A stretch of DNA of 64,000 nucleotides from JAFMKE01 sp037624485 (GCA_037624485.1 JASJJC010000023.1:62001-126000); one strand, 5' to 3'. Numbered from the stretch's first letter, positions 54,826 to 63,807 are shown. A program made the numbers and translations. Notes: generated from the sequence alone by a model not told the origin.

Positions 54826-55159
54826 AATTAGAGAGTACAGAAATCTTGAAGCTCCAGACGGAATTGAGCCAAGAAAAATGGCTGATTTCAAAAAAGAGAC
54901 AGGCAATATCTACATGTCTTTAAACGTAATCGCTAAAAGGGCTAATCAAATTGGTGTTGAGCTAAAGAATGAATTGCATGATAAGTTGCAAGAATTTGCT
55001 TCTGCTACCGATACCTTAGAAGAAGTTTTAGAAAATAGAGAGCAAATCGAAATCTCTAAATATTACGAAAAACTTTCTCACCCAACGATTCTTTCTACGG
55101 AAGAATTCTTAACTGATAGATTATATATCAGAGATAAGAATGCAGAAACTGAAGAGTAA
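54818..55159 (+). CDS. rpoZ: RNA polymerase omega subunit (Bacteroidota type)
   Basis: Small assembly subunit of RNA polymerase. It has 113 residues. In this phylum omega is diverged; GNIYMSLNVIAKRANQIG (about 29-46) corresponds to the conserved helix, and the C-terminal TDRLYIRDKNAETEE is typical. Its position between bamD and coaBC supports the call. The start overlaps bamD by 8 bases and the stop is 2 bases before coaC. Confidence 0.88.
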   Translation: MDKIREYRNLEAPDGIEPRKMADFKKETGNIYMSLNVIAKRANQIGVELKNELHDKLQEFASATDTLEEVLENREQIEISKYYEKLSHPTILSTEEFLTDRLYIRDKNAETEE

Positions 55160-55161
55160 GC

Positions 55162-55704
55162 ATGCTTAAGGGCAAAAAAATTATTCTAGGGATAACAGGA
55201 AGTATCTCTGCCTATAAGGCAGCTTTCTTGTGTCGCTTGTTAATTAAAAGTGAAGCAGAGGTACGGATTGTTATGACAACTAGTGCTTCTGCTTTTATTT
55301 CTCCCCTAACCCTATCTACGCTAAGTAAACACCCTGTTCAAACAGACATGTTTGATGATGGGGAGAACTGGAACAATCATGTAGAATTGGGCTTATGGGC
55401 AGACCTTATGCTTATTGCGCCATGCTCAGCAAATACTTTAGCAAAAATGGCAAATGGAATCTGTGATAACCTTCTTATGGCCACCTACTTAAGCGCTAAA
55501 TGTTCGGTTGTAATTGCTCCAGCCATGGACTTAGATATGTGGAGCCACCCTTCAACTAAAAGAAACTTAAAGACTCTTGGATCCGATGGAGTTAAAATCA
55601 TACCAGTAGGAAACGGTGAGCTAGCCAGTGGTTTAAATGGCGAAGGAAGATTGGCGGAACCAGAAGAAATCTTAAGCTATATTCAAGGTGAGTTTTTTAG
55701 CTAA
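55162..55704 (+). CDS. coaC: Phosphopantothenoylcysteine decarboxylase (CoaC half of split CoaBC)
   Basis: FMN enzyme that decarboxylates phosphopantothenoylcysteine in coenzyme A synthesis. It has 180 residues, exactly the CoaC half of the usual fused CoaBC. FMN-binding LGITGSISAYKAA (9-21), the active-site LAKMANGICDNLL and the APAMDLDMW motif (where E. coli has PAMN; aspartate is common here) are intact. The frame stops at TAA just after a T6 run, and coaB begins 17 bases before this stop in the +1 frame. See coaB for the split. Confidence 0.93.
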   Translation: MLKGKKIILGITGSISAYKAAFLCRLLIKSEAEVRIVMTTSASAFISPLTLSTLSKHPVQTDMFDDGENWNNHVELGLWADLMLIAPCSANTLAKMANGICDNLLMATYLSAKCSVVIAPAMDLDMWSHPSTKRNLKTLGSDGVKIIPVGNGELASGLNGEGRLAEPEEILSYIQGEFFS

Positions 55705-56341
55705 TAAAACAGTCTTGCTTACTGCAGGGCCCACGCACGAACCAATCGATCCGGTGCGATATATAGGCAATCGATCAAGCGGAAAAATGGGTTATGCTTT
55801 AGCAGAAGCCTGCGCTATGGAAGGTGCTGAAGTGGTTTTGGTAAGCGGCCCAGTGAACCTTCAAGCTAAGCATCCAAACATTCACCTTGTCGCTGTTGAA
55901 ACTGCTGCAGAAATGTATAAAGCATGTCATGAGCATTTTGTGGAATGCGACATTGCAATTCTCGCCGCAGCTGTAGCAGACTTTACGCCAGCGCTCAAAG
56001 CAGCCGAAAAGATAAAGAAAAAAGCTACTAAGTTTTCGCTTGAACTTGTCCAAACTAAAGACATTTTAAAAAGTTTGGGTGAGATAAAAACAAAGAATCA
56101 ACTTTTGGTAGGCTTTGCCTTAGAAACTAATAATGAAATTGAAAATGCCAAAGGCAAATTGATAAAAAAGAACTTGGATTTTATTGTTTTAAATTCATTA
56201 CAAGATAAAGGAGCTGGATTTAAGCATGAAACGAACAAGATTACCATACTCGACAAGTACAATAAAATCACTAAATTTGAGTTAAAGGACAAGCGTTTAG
56301 TTGCCAAAGACATACTTAACTATTTGCGAGTTATTGAGTAA
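55688..56341 (+). CDS. coaB: Phosphopantothenate-cysteine ligase (CoaB half of split CoaBC)
   Basis: CTP-dependent ligase joining cysteine to phosphopantothenate. It has 217 residues from a GTG at 55688. LLTAGPTHEPIDPVRYIGN (about 10-28), RSSGKMGYALAEA and the AAAVADF motif are intact. In most bacteria this is the C-terminal half of one CoaBC protein. Here it lies in the +1 frame relative to coaC and overlaps it by 17 bases. Removing one T from the run at 55693-55698 would fuse both frames into an ordinary CoaBC. The reason may be a true split with a coupled GTG start, frameshifting, or a sequencing error. Confidence 0.9.
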   Translation: MSFLANKTVLLTAGPTHEPIDPVRYIGNRSSGKMGYALAEACAMEGAEVVLVSGPVNLQAKHPNIHLVAVETAAEMYKACHEHFVECDIAILAAAVADFTPALKAAEKIKKKATKFSLELVQTKDILKSLGEIKTKNQLLVGFALETNNEIENAKGKLIKKNLDFIVLNSLQDKGAGFKHETNKITILDKYNKITKFELKDKRLVAKDILNYLRVIE

Positions 56342-56352
56342 AATTGAAATTA

Positions 56353-57276
56353 ATGAAAAGACTGATTTTAAGCTGCCTAAGTATGCTAATGGTGCTGTGT
56401 TCACTTGAAGCGCAAGAGCTATTTTGTGAGGTCACTGTTTCGGCCCCTGATGCTTCAAAGGTAAGGACAGACCCAAAGGTTTTTAAGACCTTGGAAAATA
56501 CTATCGCGGAGTTCATGAACAATCGAAAATGGACAGATGAAAATTTTGAAGATCATGAGAAAATCCAGTTAAGTATATTTATTGGTATTACAGACCAAGC
56601 TGGGGATAATGGTTATACGGGGTCCATAACAGTTATCTCCAAACGACCTGTCTTTAATAGTACCTATAATTCTACAGTCTTAAATATGATTGACAACGAT
56701 TTTGTCTTTATATACAAAGAATTTGACCCCATCGAGTTTAATGAATTTCAGTTCAACTCCAACCTCAGTCACATGCTCGGGTATTACGCCTATTTAGCCA
56801 TCGGAATCGATTACGATACCTATTCAGATTTGGGGGGACAGAAGTATTTACAGAAGGCGCAAGACATGGTTGCTGTAGTTGGCACCGCGGAGGCAAACAC
56901 TTACAAGGGGTGGAAATCGTATGATAAAAATCAACGAAACCGATATTGGTTTATAACACACCTACTAAATGGTCGATATGAGCCTTTTAGAAAGGCAATG
57001 TTTATCTATCACAGAGAAGGCCTTGACAACTTTTATGATGACCCATTGTTGGCCAGACAAAACGTGATAAGAGGATTGCAAGAAGTAGCCAAAGTTGCTC
57101 AAGATAATCCAAACCTACCGCTTATTCAAACATGGTCTGAGAGTAAGCAAGATGAAATTATCGGCGTGTTTTCCGAAGCGCCTGAAGAAGAAAAAACTGT
57201 TTTCCTTCAATTAATAAAAACAGCTGATCCAGTAAACGCTAGCAATTACGACAAGATCAATGGAGAAAGGAGGTAA
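56353..57276 (+). CDS. porD: PorD/DUF4835 family protein, type IX secretion
   Basis: Secreted protein of the DUF4835 family, named PorD in databases for its link to type IX secretion. It has 307 residues from the ATG at 56353 (a TTG 9 bases earlier is possible). The signal peptide ends CSLEAQ (about 20). The mature start ELFCEVTVSAPDASKV and the downstream FIGITDQ and WKSYDKNQRNRYWF are typical. It follows coaB after 11 bases. In many flavobacteria recN comes next; here a glycosyltransferase does. Its molecular role in secretion is not well defined. Confidence 0.85.
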   Translation: MKRLILSCLSMLMVLCSLEAQELFCEVTVSAPDASKVRTDPKVFKTLENTIAEFMNNRKWTDENFEDHEKIQLSIFIGITDQAGDNGYTGSITVISKRPVFNSTYNSTVLNMIDNDFVFIYKEFDPIEFNEFQFNSNLSHMLGYYAYLAIGIDYDTYSDLGGQKYLQKAQDMVAVVGTAEANTYKGWKSYDKNQRNRYWFITHLLNGRYEPFRKAMFIYHREGLDNFYDDPLLARQNVIRGLQEVAKVAQDNPNLPLIQTWSESKQDEIIGVFSEAPEEEKTVFLQLIKTADPVNASNYDKINGERR

Positions 57277-57280
57277 GTCC

Positions 57281-58228
57281 ATGACCATTAGTGGGTTCAC
57301 CTTGGCCAATGACAAAGTAGACTCCCTTTATTATCCCTTTATTCAATCTATTCAGTCCATTCTTCCTATAGTCGATGAGTTTGTAGTCGCGTTAGACGAT
57401 AAGTTTGGTGAGGTAAGAAAAAAACTTTTAGCGCTGAACTCGGATAAGCTGAGAATTATAGAGACCTCATGGGATACAGATAAATACGGTGATGGAACTA
57501 TTCTCGCTCAACAGACAGATATTGCGAAGGAGCATTGTACGGGTGATTGGTTGTTTTATATCCAATCCGACGAGGTCTTTCATGAGAAATACTTACCCGT
57601 AATTAAAAAGCGATGCGAAGAACTTCTACATGATGAAGAAGTAGAAGGTTTGTTGTTTCGTTACCGACACTTTTACGGCGATTACAATCATTATTTACAA
57701 AGCCACGGCATTTACCCTAAAGAGATTCGAGTTATACGAAACAAGCCGGATATTCATTCTTGGGGAGACGCACAATCCTTTCGACGAATTCCTAATTTTG
57801 ATAAGCTTAATTACAGACAGAAAGAAGGAACGCATAAGCTAAAAGTAGCCAAAGTGGATGCCTACATGTTTCATTATGGTTGGACAAGGCCTCCAAAGTA
57901 TATGCAAAACAAACGCAAGAACTTACACGCTGTTTTTAAGGGGAAGAAGAGGGTGGCTAAGATGTTTGAGAATACGGAAGATGTATTTGATTACGGAGCT
58001 TTAGGAAAGCTTCAAAAACATAAAGAGACGCATCCAAAAGTATTGCAGAAAAGGATTGCTGAATTTCATTGGGCCGACCAACTCAACTATGGCATAAAGC
58101 ACACCTTAAACAGGCCACTGCACAAACACGAGAAACTAAAGAATAGATTGTTGACTAAAATTGAAAACAAGCTTTTAGGAGGGGATCAAATTTTTGGCTA
58201 CTCGAATTGGAAATTGCTGAATAGATAG
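57281..58228 (+). CDS. Family 2-like glycosyltransferase
   Basis: Probable GT-A glycosyltransferase of 315 residues from the ATG at 57281. The N-terminal half has MTISGFTLANDKVDSLYYPF, EFVVALDD (about 42) and GDWLFYIQSDEVFHE (about 89), the last taking the place of the DxD metal-nucleotide site. RYRHFYGDYNHYLQSHG follows. The start has an unusually good Shine-Dalgarno-like AAGGAGGT (57267-57274), 6 bases upstream, part of which encodes the end of PorD. No membrane segment is seen. The sugar and acceptor are unknown; a cell-surface polysaccharide role is likely. Stops converge with the CDGSH gene, 3 bases apart. Confidence 0.82.
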   Translation: MTISGFTLANDKVDSLYYPFIQSIQSILPIVDEFVVALDDKFGEVRKKLLALNSDKLRIIETSWDTDKYGDGTILAQQTDIAKEHCTGDWLFYIQSDEVFHEKYLPVIKKRCEELLHDEEVEGLLFRYRHFYGDYNHYLQSHGIYPKEIRVIRNKPDIHSWGDAQSFRRIPNFDKLNYRQKEGTHKLKVAKVDAYMFHYGWTRPPKYMQNKRKNLHAVFKGKKRVAKMFENTEDVFDYGALGKLQKHKETHPKVLQKRIAEFHWADQLNYGIKHTLNRPLHKHEKLKNRLLTKIENKLLGGDQIFGYSNWKLLNR

Positions 58229-58231
58229 GGC

Positions 58232-58450
58232 TTAATCTGCACGAAAACCTAAGCGATTATGGCTGGCATCACAAAAAGGCATCTTGCCTGATTCGCCGCA
58301 CCTGCAAAGAACAATACGTTCCATTTGCTGGACCACGCCACTTGACAAAGTAATTTGCAAGTCGCCGCTTATAATCACGGGGCCATTCGCCTTTATTTCT
58401 ACTTTAGTCGTATCCTTTTTCTCCATCTTCTTTAGCAAGCGCTTAGACAT
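58232..58450 (-). CDS. CDGSH iron-sulfur domain protein
   Basis: Small 2Fe-2S protein of the mitoNEET type, 72 residues. The cluster ligands are in VLCRCGESGKMPFCDASHNRLGF: Cys, Cys, Cys and His in the order of the CDGSH family. The first 15 residues are lysine-rich. Such proteins are proposed in redox or cluster transfer. A hairpin just upstream may end the gene at 58489 before this start. Confidence 0.9.
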   Translation of the reverse strand: MSKRLLKKMEKKDTTKVEIKANGPVIISGDLQITLSSGVVQQMERIVLCRCGESGKMPFCDASHNRLGFRAD

Positions 58451-58476
58451 AAAAACGGCCCCTAGAAACAGGGGTC
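58451..58476 (-). terminator. Terminator between secreted protein gene and CDGSH gene
   Basis: CCCCT and AGGGG with flanking G-C and G-T pairs make a 7-bp stem around a 6-base loop, then GTTTTT on the minus strand, directly before the CDGSH ATG. Confidence 0.5.
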
Positions 58477-58488
58477 AATAGGTGTTTC

Positions 58489-59007
58489 TTAGAAGTCCGT
58501 TACACTTGTATTCTTTTCATAAGCCTCTGCCGCCTCCCAATCACTAAGTAGCTCAAATTCAAACTTGTTGTAATTGAAATTGTATAGCGATAAGGTCACA
58601 TCGGCAACGATCCATTGCTTCGATATTTTGTCATCATCAACAGCCTCATTAACGTGCTCACCATATTTATGGTCAACTATAAAGTCCATGGATTCGACGT
58701 CGCTCTTTTTACCTTCTAGGACTACTTTATATAACTTATTTGTTTTGTCAGAAAAGACATAATAGATATTAGTAAGTACGATACTTCCAAGTAGTAAATT
58801 TTCTTGAGGCAAGGTGTAAAATTTTCCTCCATTTAATAAATCTGCTTTGGTAGCGGGTATAAACATAACGGGCTCGCCGTTTCGTTCTAAAGAATCTACG
58901 TGGCTACCCCACTTAAAATCCCTAAAACCATCGATTCGATTTTGCTCGATTTGTGCATTAATAATTGTAAAACCGGCTAAAAATAAAATTGTCAATAACT
59001 GCTTCAT
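58489..59007 (-). CDS. Secreted protein of unknown function
   Basis: Protein of 172 residues with a signal peptide ending FTIINAQ (about residue 19). The mature part begins IEQNRIDGFRDFKWGSHVDSL, a pattern seen in small periplasmic proteins of this phylum in which FRDFKWGS opens the domain. DKTNKLYKVVLEGKK and the WIVADVTLSLYNFNYNKFEFEL strands suggest a small beta domain. No motif or family I can name. Likely periplasmic. Confidence 0.7.
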   Translation of the reverse strand: MKQLLTILFLAGFTIINAQIEQNRIDGFRDFKWGSHVDSLERNGEPVMFIPATKADLLNGGKFYTLPQENLLLGSIVLTNIYYVFSDKTNKLYKVVLEGKKSDVESMDFIVDHKYGEHVNEAVDDDKISKQWIVADVTLSLYNFNYNKFEFELLSDWEAAEAYEKNTSVTDF

Positions 59008-59229
59008 CTATACATGGTTTGATTGATGGTCAAAACTGCAACAATTATTGGGGCTTGGAGAATCGTTTTATTAAGATTTGCACAGAAGAGTTGTCGATTT
59101 TGTCTTATATAATGTGCAAAAGCATTGCTATTTAGCATTTTATGGGGAGAACAGCTTGTATGACCATCCCGAATAGGAGGATCGTAGAAGAATTTAGCTG
59201 CATGTCTAGTATGAGCGAACAATCTATAC

Positions 59230-59877
59230 CTATCGAATAGAATCTTTGGTTTTCAGTTGGTCAGCTATACTATCAAGGAATTGCACTAAATCAATATCAT
59301 CGTTTCCTGTGAAATCGTAGTTGCCGTTAAAACCCCAAGCTTTTTCAAGGTCCTCTTGCCTATAGAGCTTGCTTACTATTTTAAAATCACCACCTGATTT
59401 TATTTCTGCAGGTAAAGACTCGTGAAAAGTATAATCCCACTGTTTGGGAATAAAGATTTTTTCCTCAAAAATTTCGAAATCTACATTCTGATACATTTTA
59501 TTCTCAATATCGACATCTTTTAAATTTAATTCCTTTGCTGCTAATTCTTGGTATTTTCCCTGCTCTATTAGATAAAGCTCTTGATGTAGAATATATTTAG
59601 CTTGAACCAGATTAACGATTCCTGGCTGCGTAATACTTATGATTCCATCATAGATTACCTCACCCCCTTGCTCAGCCCTAAAGTAATGCTCTCCTTTAAC
59701 TAGATTAAAAGATTCGTAGCTTTTGCCAGCTAATTCATAGTTTGAATCATCTAAATAAAAACTTAACAATTCATTGCTGGGATTGTCTACTAGAACCTCC
59801 ACCTTAAAAAAGGAGCTACAACTTGCTAAAAACAATACTCCAAGCAATAATACAAGCGCTGATTTTTTCATTTTCAT
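59230..59877 (-). CDS. Lipoprotein of unknown function
   Basis: Lipoprotein of 215 residues. The signal ends FLASC (Cys20). The mature domain has beta strands resembling a small carbohydrate- or protein-binding sandwich: VEVLVDNPSNELLSFYLD and HYFRAEQGGEVIYDG. The C-terminus is acidic and ends TKDSIR. I do not recognise the family. About 60 bases separate it from the divergent ABC-F gene. Confidence 0.7.
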   Translation of the reverse strand: MKMKKSALVLLLGVLFLASCSSFFKVEVLVDNPSNELLSFYLDDSNYELAGKSYESFNLVKGEHYFRAEQGGEVIYDGIISITQPGIVNLVQAKYILHQELYLIEQGKYQELAAKELNLKDVDIENKMYQNVDFEIFEEKIFIPKQWDYTFHESLPAEIKSGGDFKIVSKLYRQEDLEKAWGFNGNYDFTGNDDIDLVQFLDSIADQLKTKDSIR

Positions 59878-59928
59878 ACTTTATTCAAAACAATAATAGG
59901 TGAAACAAAGATAAAACATTAAAGTTCT

Positions 59929-59936
59929 TAATTTTG
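59929..59936 (+). promoter_or_regulatory. -7 promoter box for the ABC-F gene
   Basis: TAATTTTG, an exact TAnnTTTG match 4 bases before the ATG at 59941, implying a leaderless or nearly leaderless message. Confidence 0.45.
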
Positions 59937-59940
59937 TCGC

Positions 59941-61848
59941 ATGTTAAGAGCAAACAATATCTCTGTTCAGTTTGGAGGTAAGTTCCTGTTTGAAGATATC
60001 ACCTTTCAAGTTGGTGATAAAGAAAGAATTGGACTTACGGGTAAAAACGGTGCAGGAAAATCAACCTTATTAAAGATAATATCCGGCTATCAAGGCTCAG
60101 ATTCTGGCACAGTGGAAACTTCTGGAGGATATACGATTGGATATTTACCACAAGATATCGATATACAAAGTGATTTAAGTGTTTTAGAAGAGACAAAGAA
60201 AGCCTTTAGTGAAGTTGAAAAAATCGAAGCGCGGATTGAGTTTATCCATACCGAACTTGTTACAAGAACCGATTATGAAAGTGATGAGTACCTGGAACTT
60301 ATTAATGAACTCACCGAAAAAGAACAGCTCCTGCACCATATGGGTGCAGAAAAGCATGAGGAATCAATAGAAAGAATCTTAAAAGGCTTGGGCTTTGAAA
60401 GCCATGAAATGGATAAGCCAGTTAAAACCTTTAGTGGGGGTTGGCAAATGCGTATCGTTTTAGCTAAAATTCTTTTGCAACAACCCAGTTTGATTTTGCT
60501 CGATGAGCCAACAAATCACCTGGATATTGAATCAATTATATGGCTGGAAGAGTTTTTAACTAATTATAACGGAGCTACGATACTTATTTCGCATGATAAA
60601 ACATTTTTAGATAATGTAACTACGCGGACGGTGGAAATTGTGATGGGTAAAATTGAAGATTACAAATGTAATTACTCTAACTACCTTATTCAACGCGGAG
60701 ACCGAATTGAAAAACAACAACAAGCCAAAAAGAATCAAGAGGAGCTTATCAAGCAGACAAAGAGCAATATAGACAAATTTAGAGCCAAGGCTAATAAAGC
60801 GAAATTTGCGCAATCCCTGATAAAAAAATTGGATAAAATGGAAATCCTTGAAGTCGATTCAAGTGATAACAGTAACATTAATTTTCAATTTCAAAAGCCA
60901 CCAAGATCGGGAAAAGTAGTGGTTAAGGCAGGTGATGTGAGCAAGAGCTATGGAGACAAGAATGTATTTAAGGGGGTTGATTTTGAAATCAATAGAGGAG
61001 AGAAAGTTGCCTTTGTAGGTAAAAATGGAATGGGTAAAACTACACTTGCTAAAATGGTTGTGGGTCAAATTCCCTATGATGGTACACTTACCTTGGGACA
61101 CAATGTAGAACTTGCATTTTATGCACAGCATCAAGCGGAGAGTTTAGATGGCAATAAAACAGTTTTGCAAACCATCGATGATGCAGCCCCTTTTGAAATG
61201 CGCACACGAGTGCGAAGTTTGTTGGGCTCATTTTTATTCAGCGGAGAGGATGTAGAGAAAAAAGTGAAAGTATTGAGTGGTGGTGAGAAAGGAAGATTAG
61301 CCATGTGTAAATTGCTATTGGACCCCGCTAACCTCTTGATTTTAGATGAACCAACTAATCACTTGGATATGCCTTCAAAGGACAAACTGAAGGCAGCAAT
61401 CAAACAATTTGAGGGAACCGTTATAGTTGTATCACACGATAGAGATTTCTTACAAGGATTAACAGACAAGGTTTTCGAATTTATTGACCACGGTGTTAAA
61501 GAACACGTTGGAGACATTAATGAGTTCTTACGCTTAAGGGCGGCAGAAAACTTCAGACAATTTGAGCTGGATAAAGCGCCGAAGGAGGTTGCCGCAGTTA
61601 AAAAATCATTGAGTAAAAAAGAAAACAAGCTTTTGCGTGAATTGAAAAAGGAATTGCGAAGTATAGAAGGCAAGATCAGTACTTTAGAAGTTAAAATTGC
61701 CGAAGCCGATGCAAAATTGCAAGACCCAGAACAGTTCGAAAAATATGTCAACGACCAGCAATTTTTTAAACAATACGAAGGGTTTAAAGATGAACTTGCT
61801 GCCCATATGAAACGCTGGGAAGTTTTAGCTGTGGAGATTGACGAGTAA
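59941..61848 (+). CDS. ABC-F family ribosome-associated ATPase
   Basis: Soluble twin-ATPase of the ABC-F family, which acts on ribosomes (Uup, EttA and antibiotic-protection relatives). It has 635 residues. The first cassette has Walker A GLTGKNGAGKSTLL (about 31) and signature FSGGWQMR (about 165). The linker of about 75 residues is basic. The second cassette has GKNGMGKTTLAKM (about 360) and LSGGEKGRLAM (about 446). The C-terminal 80 residues are a Lys/Glu-rich coiled coil, as in Uup-type members. No membrane segments. It is not a transporter. Resistance function cannot be inferred. Confidence 0.93.
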   Translation: MLRANNISVQFGGKFLFEDITFQVGDKERIGLTGKNGAGKSTLLKIISGYQGSDSGTVETSGGYTIGYLPQDIDIQSDLSVLEETKKAFSEVEKIEARIEFIHTELVTRTDYESDEYLELINELTEKEQLLHHMGAEKHEESIERILKGLGFESHEMDKPVKTFSGGWQMRIVLAKILLQQPSLILLDEPTNHLDIESIIWLEEFLTNYNGATILISHDKTFLDNVTTRTVEIVMGKIEDYKCNYSNYLIQRGDRIEKQQQAKKNQEELIKQTKSNIDKFRAKANKAKFAQSLIKKLDKMEILEVDSSDNSNINFQFQKPPRSGKVVVKAGDVSKSYGDKNVFKGVDFEINRGEKVAFVGKNGMGKTTLAKMVVGQIPYDGTLTLGHNVELAFYAQHQAESLDGNKTVLQTIDDAAPFEMRTRVRSLLGSFLFSGEDVEKKVKVLSGGEKGRLAMCKLLLDPANLLILDEPTNHLDMPSKDKLKAAIKQFEGTVIVVSHDRDFLQGLTDKVFEFIDHGVKEHVGDINEFLRLRAAENFRQFELDKAPKEVAAVKKSLSKKENKLLRELKKELRSIEGKISTLEVKIAEADAKLQDPEQFEKYVNDQQFFKQYEGFKDELAAHMKRWEVLAVEIDE

Positions 61849-61911
61849 AATCCTCTATTTTCCTAGCCCTTTTATTTTAAGCTTCATTACCTTTATCTAA
61901 AATTTATAGAC

Positions 61912-63627
61912 GTGAGCCAGCACCTTTCTGAACAAGAAATCATTCGTAGAGAAAAATTGAAAAGCATCCGAGAGATGGGAATCAACCCCTATCCAGCAGA
62001 TTTATTCCCTGTAGACAGCAATGCACAGGATATCAAGGATAAGTATGAAGAAGGTAAAAGGGTAGTGATTGCCGGACGAATGATGTCTATCAAAATTCAA
62101 GGGAAAGCTTCTTTCGGTGAACTCCAGGATTCTTCGGGTAGAGTTCAAGTATACTTTAATCGCGATGAAATTTGTCCAGAAGAAGACAAATCCAAATACA
62201 ATGACTTATTTAAAAAGTTAATTGATCTAGGAGATTTTGTAGGAATAGAAGGGGAGTTGTTTACCACTCAAGTAGGTGAAATAACGGTGAAGGTTAAAGA
62301 TTTTAAACTCTTAAGTAAGGCTCTTAAGCCATTACCCTTGCCGAAAACAGATAAAGAGGGAGTCGTGCACGACGCGTTTACAGATCCAGAATTACGTTAC
62401 CGTCAGCGTTATGCTGACTTAGTGGTGAACCCGAAAGTAAAAGAAGTGTTTGTCAAAAGAACCAAGATGTTTACGGCGATGAGAAACTTCTTCAATAGCA
62501 GCGGGTATATGGAGGTGGAGACACCTGTTTTACAGCCCATACCAGGGGGAGCAGCAGCTCGACCATTCATTTCTCATCACAATGCTTTAGATATTCCATT
62601 GTACTTGCGTATTGCCAATGAGTTGTATTTAAAGCGATTGATTATTGGTGGGTTTGATGGAGTTTATGAGTTCTCAAAGAACTTTAGAAATGAGGGAATG
62701 GATAGAACGCATAATCCCGAATTTACAGCCTTAGAAATTTATGTAGCATATAAGGACTACAATTGGATGATGGATTATACCGAATCCTTGTTAGAGCATG
62801 TGGCGATTGAGGTAAACGGTTCTGCGAAGTCTTCGTTTGGCGAGCATAATATAAATTGGAAAGCGCCTTATAAACGAGTAAGCATGACGGAGTCTATAAA
62901 GGAGTTTACGGGCTTTGATATTACGGGAAAAACGGAGGAAGAATTAAGGACTGCAGCTAAAAGTATGGGCGTCGAGGTAGATGATACCATGGGTAAAGGT
63001 AAATTGATTGATGAGATTTTTGGCGAGAAATGTGAGGGGAATTACATCCAACCCACATTCATTACGGATTATCCAAAAGAAATGAGCCCCTTGTGCAAGG
63101 AGCACAGAGATAATCCTGAACTGACGGAACGTTTTGAGTTGATGGTTTGCGGCAAAGAAATTGCAAATGCTTACAGTGAGTTGAATGATCCGATAGACCA
63201 ACGAGAAAGATTTGAAGAACAAGCGAAACTTGCAGAAAAAGGCGATGATGAAGCCACGGGTATAATTGACCAAGACTTTTTGCGTGCCTTAGAATATGGA
63301 ATGCCTCCAACCTCAGGCATTGGTATCGGCATGGACAGATTAATTATGTACTTGACAAATAATCCCGCCATTCAGGAAGTGTTATTCTTTCCTCAAATGC
63401 GACCTGAGAAAGTGAAGGTGGTCAACAATGATTTTGAAGCCCTTACCGATGAAGCTAAATCAGTTTTTAAAATACTATCAGAACGTGAAGAATGCCCTCT
63501 AGCTGAGCTAAAGGAAAAAGCAGGTCTTAGTAATAAAAAGTGGGATCTATCTATTAAGGCCTTAACGAAAGGGGGCTTGGCTAAAGTCATTAAAAATGAT
63601 GCTGGTCTTTTTGTAAAGCTTCTCTGA
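61912..63627 (+). CDS. lysS: Lysyl-tRNA synthetase, class II, with C-terminal extension
   Basis: Charges tRNA-Lys with lysine. It has 571 residues from the GTG at 61912. An N-terminal OB-fold anticodon domain (about 55-150) is followed by motif 1 (DLVVNPKVKEVFVKRTKMF), motif 2 FRNEGMDRTHNPEFTALEIY (about 260) and motif 3 GIGIGMDRLIMYLTN (about 475). About 60 residues beyond the usual end, EALTDEAKSVFKILSEREE onward, look like a small winged-helix add-on, known in Bacteroidota LysS. It stands 63 bases after the ABC-F gene. Confidence 0.96.
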   Translation: MSQHLSEQEIIRREKLKSIREMGINPYPADLFPVDSNAQDIKDKYEEGKRVVIAGRMMSIKIQGKASFGELQDSSGRVQVYFNRDEICPEEDKSKYNDLFKKLIDLGDFVGIEGELFTTQVGEITVKVKDFKLLSKALKPLPLPKTDKEGVVHDAFTDPELRYRQRYADLVVNPKVKEVFVKRTKMFTAMRNFFNSSGYMEVETPVLQPIPGGAAARPFISHHNALDIPLYLRIANELYLKRLIIGGFDGVYEFSKNFRNEGMDRTHNPEFTALEIYVAYKDYNWMMDYTESLLEHVAIEVNGSAKSSFGEHNINWKAPYKRVSMTESIKEFTGFDITGKTEEELRTAAKSMGVEVDDTMGKGKLIDEIFGEKCEGNYIQPTFITDYPKEMSPLCKEHRDNPELTERFELMVCGKEIANAYSELNDPIDQRERFEEQAKLAEKGDDEATGIIDQDFLRALEYGMPPTSGIGIGMDRLIMYLTNNPAIQEVLFFPQMRPEKVKVVNNDFEALTDEAKSVFKILSEREECPLAELKEKAGLSNKKWDLSIKALTKGGLAKVIKNDAGLFVKLL

Positions 63628-63807
63628 TAAAAAGTCGGGTACTTTTATGAAAACTGCTTGCTTTTAATCGATAGCCATAGGAATAAAAAAAGTATACTCA
63701 AGTACACCGTAAGTTTTTAAAATCGAATCAATGTTGCTGATATCCTTTTTTTAATTCAGGGAAGTTAGTAGTGTATTACCACAACTGTGAGCCAACCTAA
63801 TTATAAA

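Noticed and set aside
59004..59222. Minus-strand 72-codon frame between two secreted-protein genes
   Set aside because: The composition is unlike the neighbours, there is no promoter box or signal, and it merely overlaps the next start. It looks like chance.
59941..61848. ABC-F protein as an antibiotic resistance determinant
   Set aside because: The long basic linker and C-terminal coiled coil fit housekeeping Uup/EttA-like members, and nothing in the sequence indicates a resistance subfamily.
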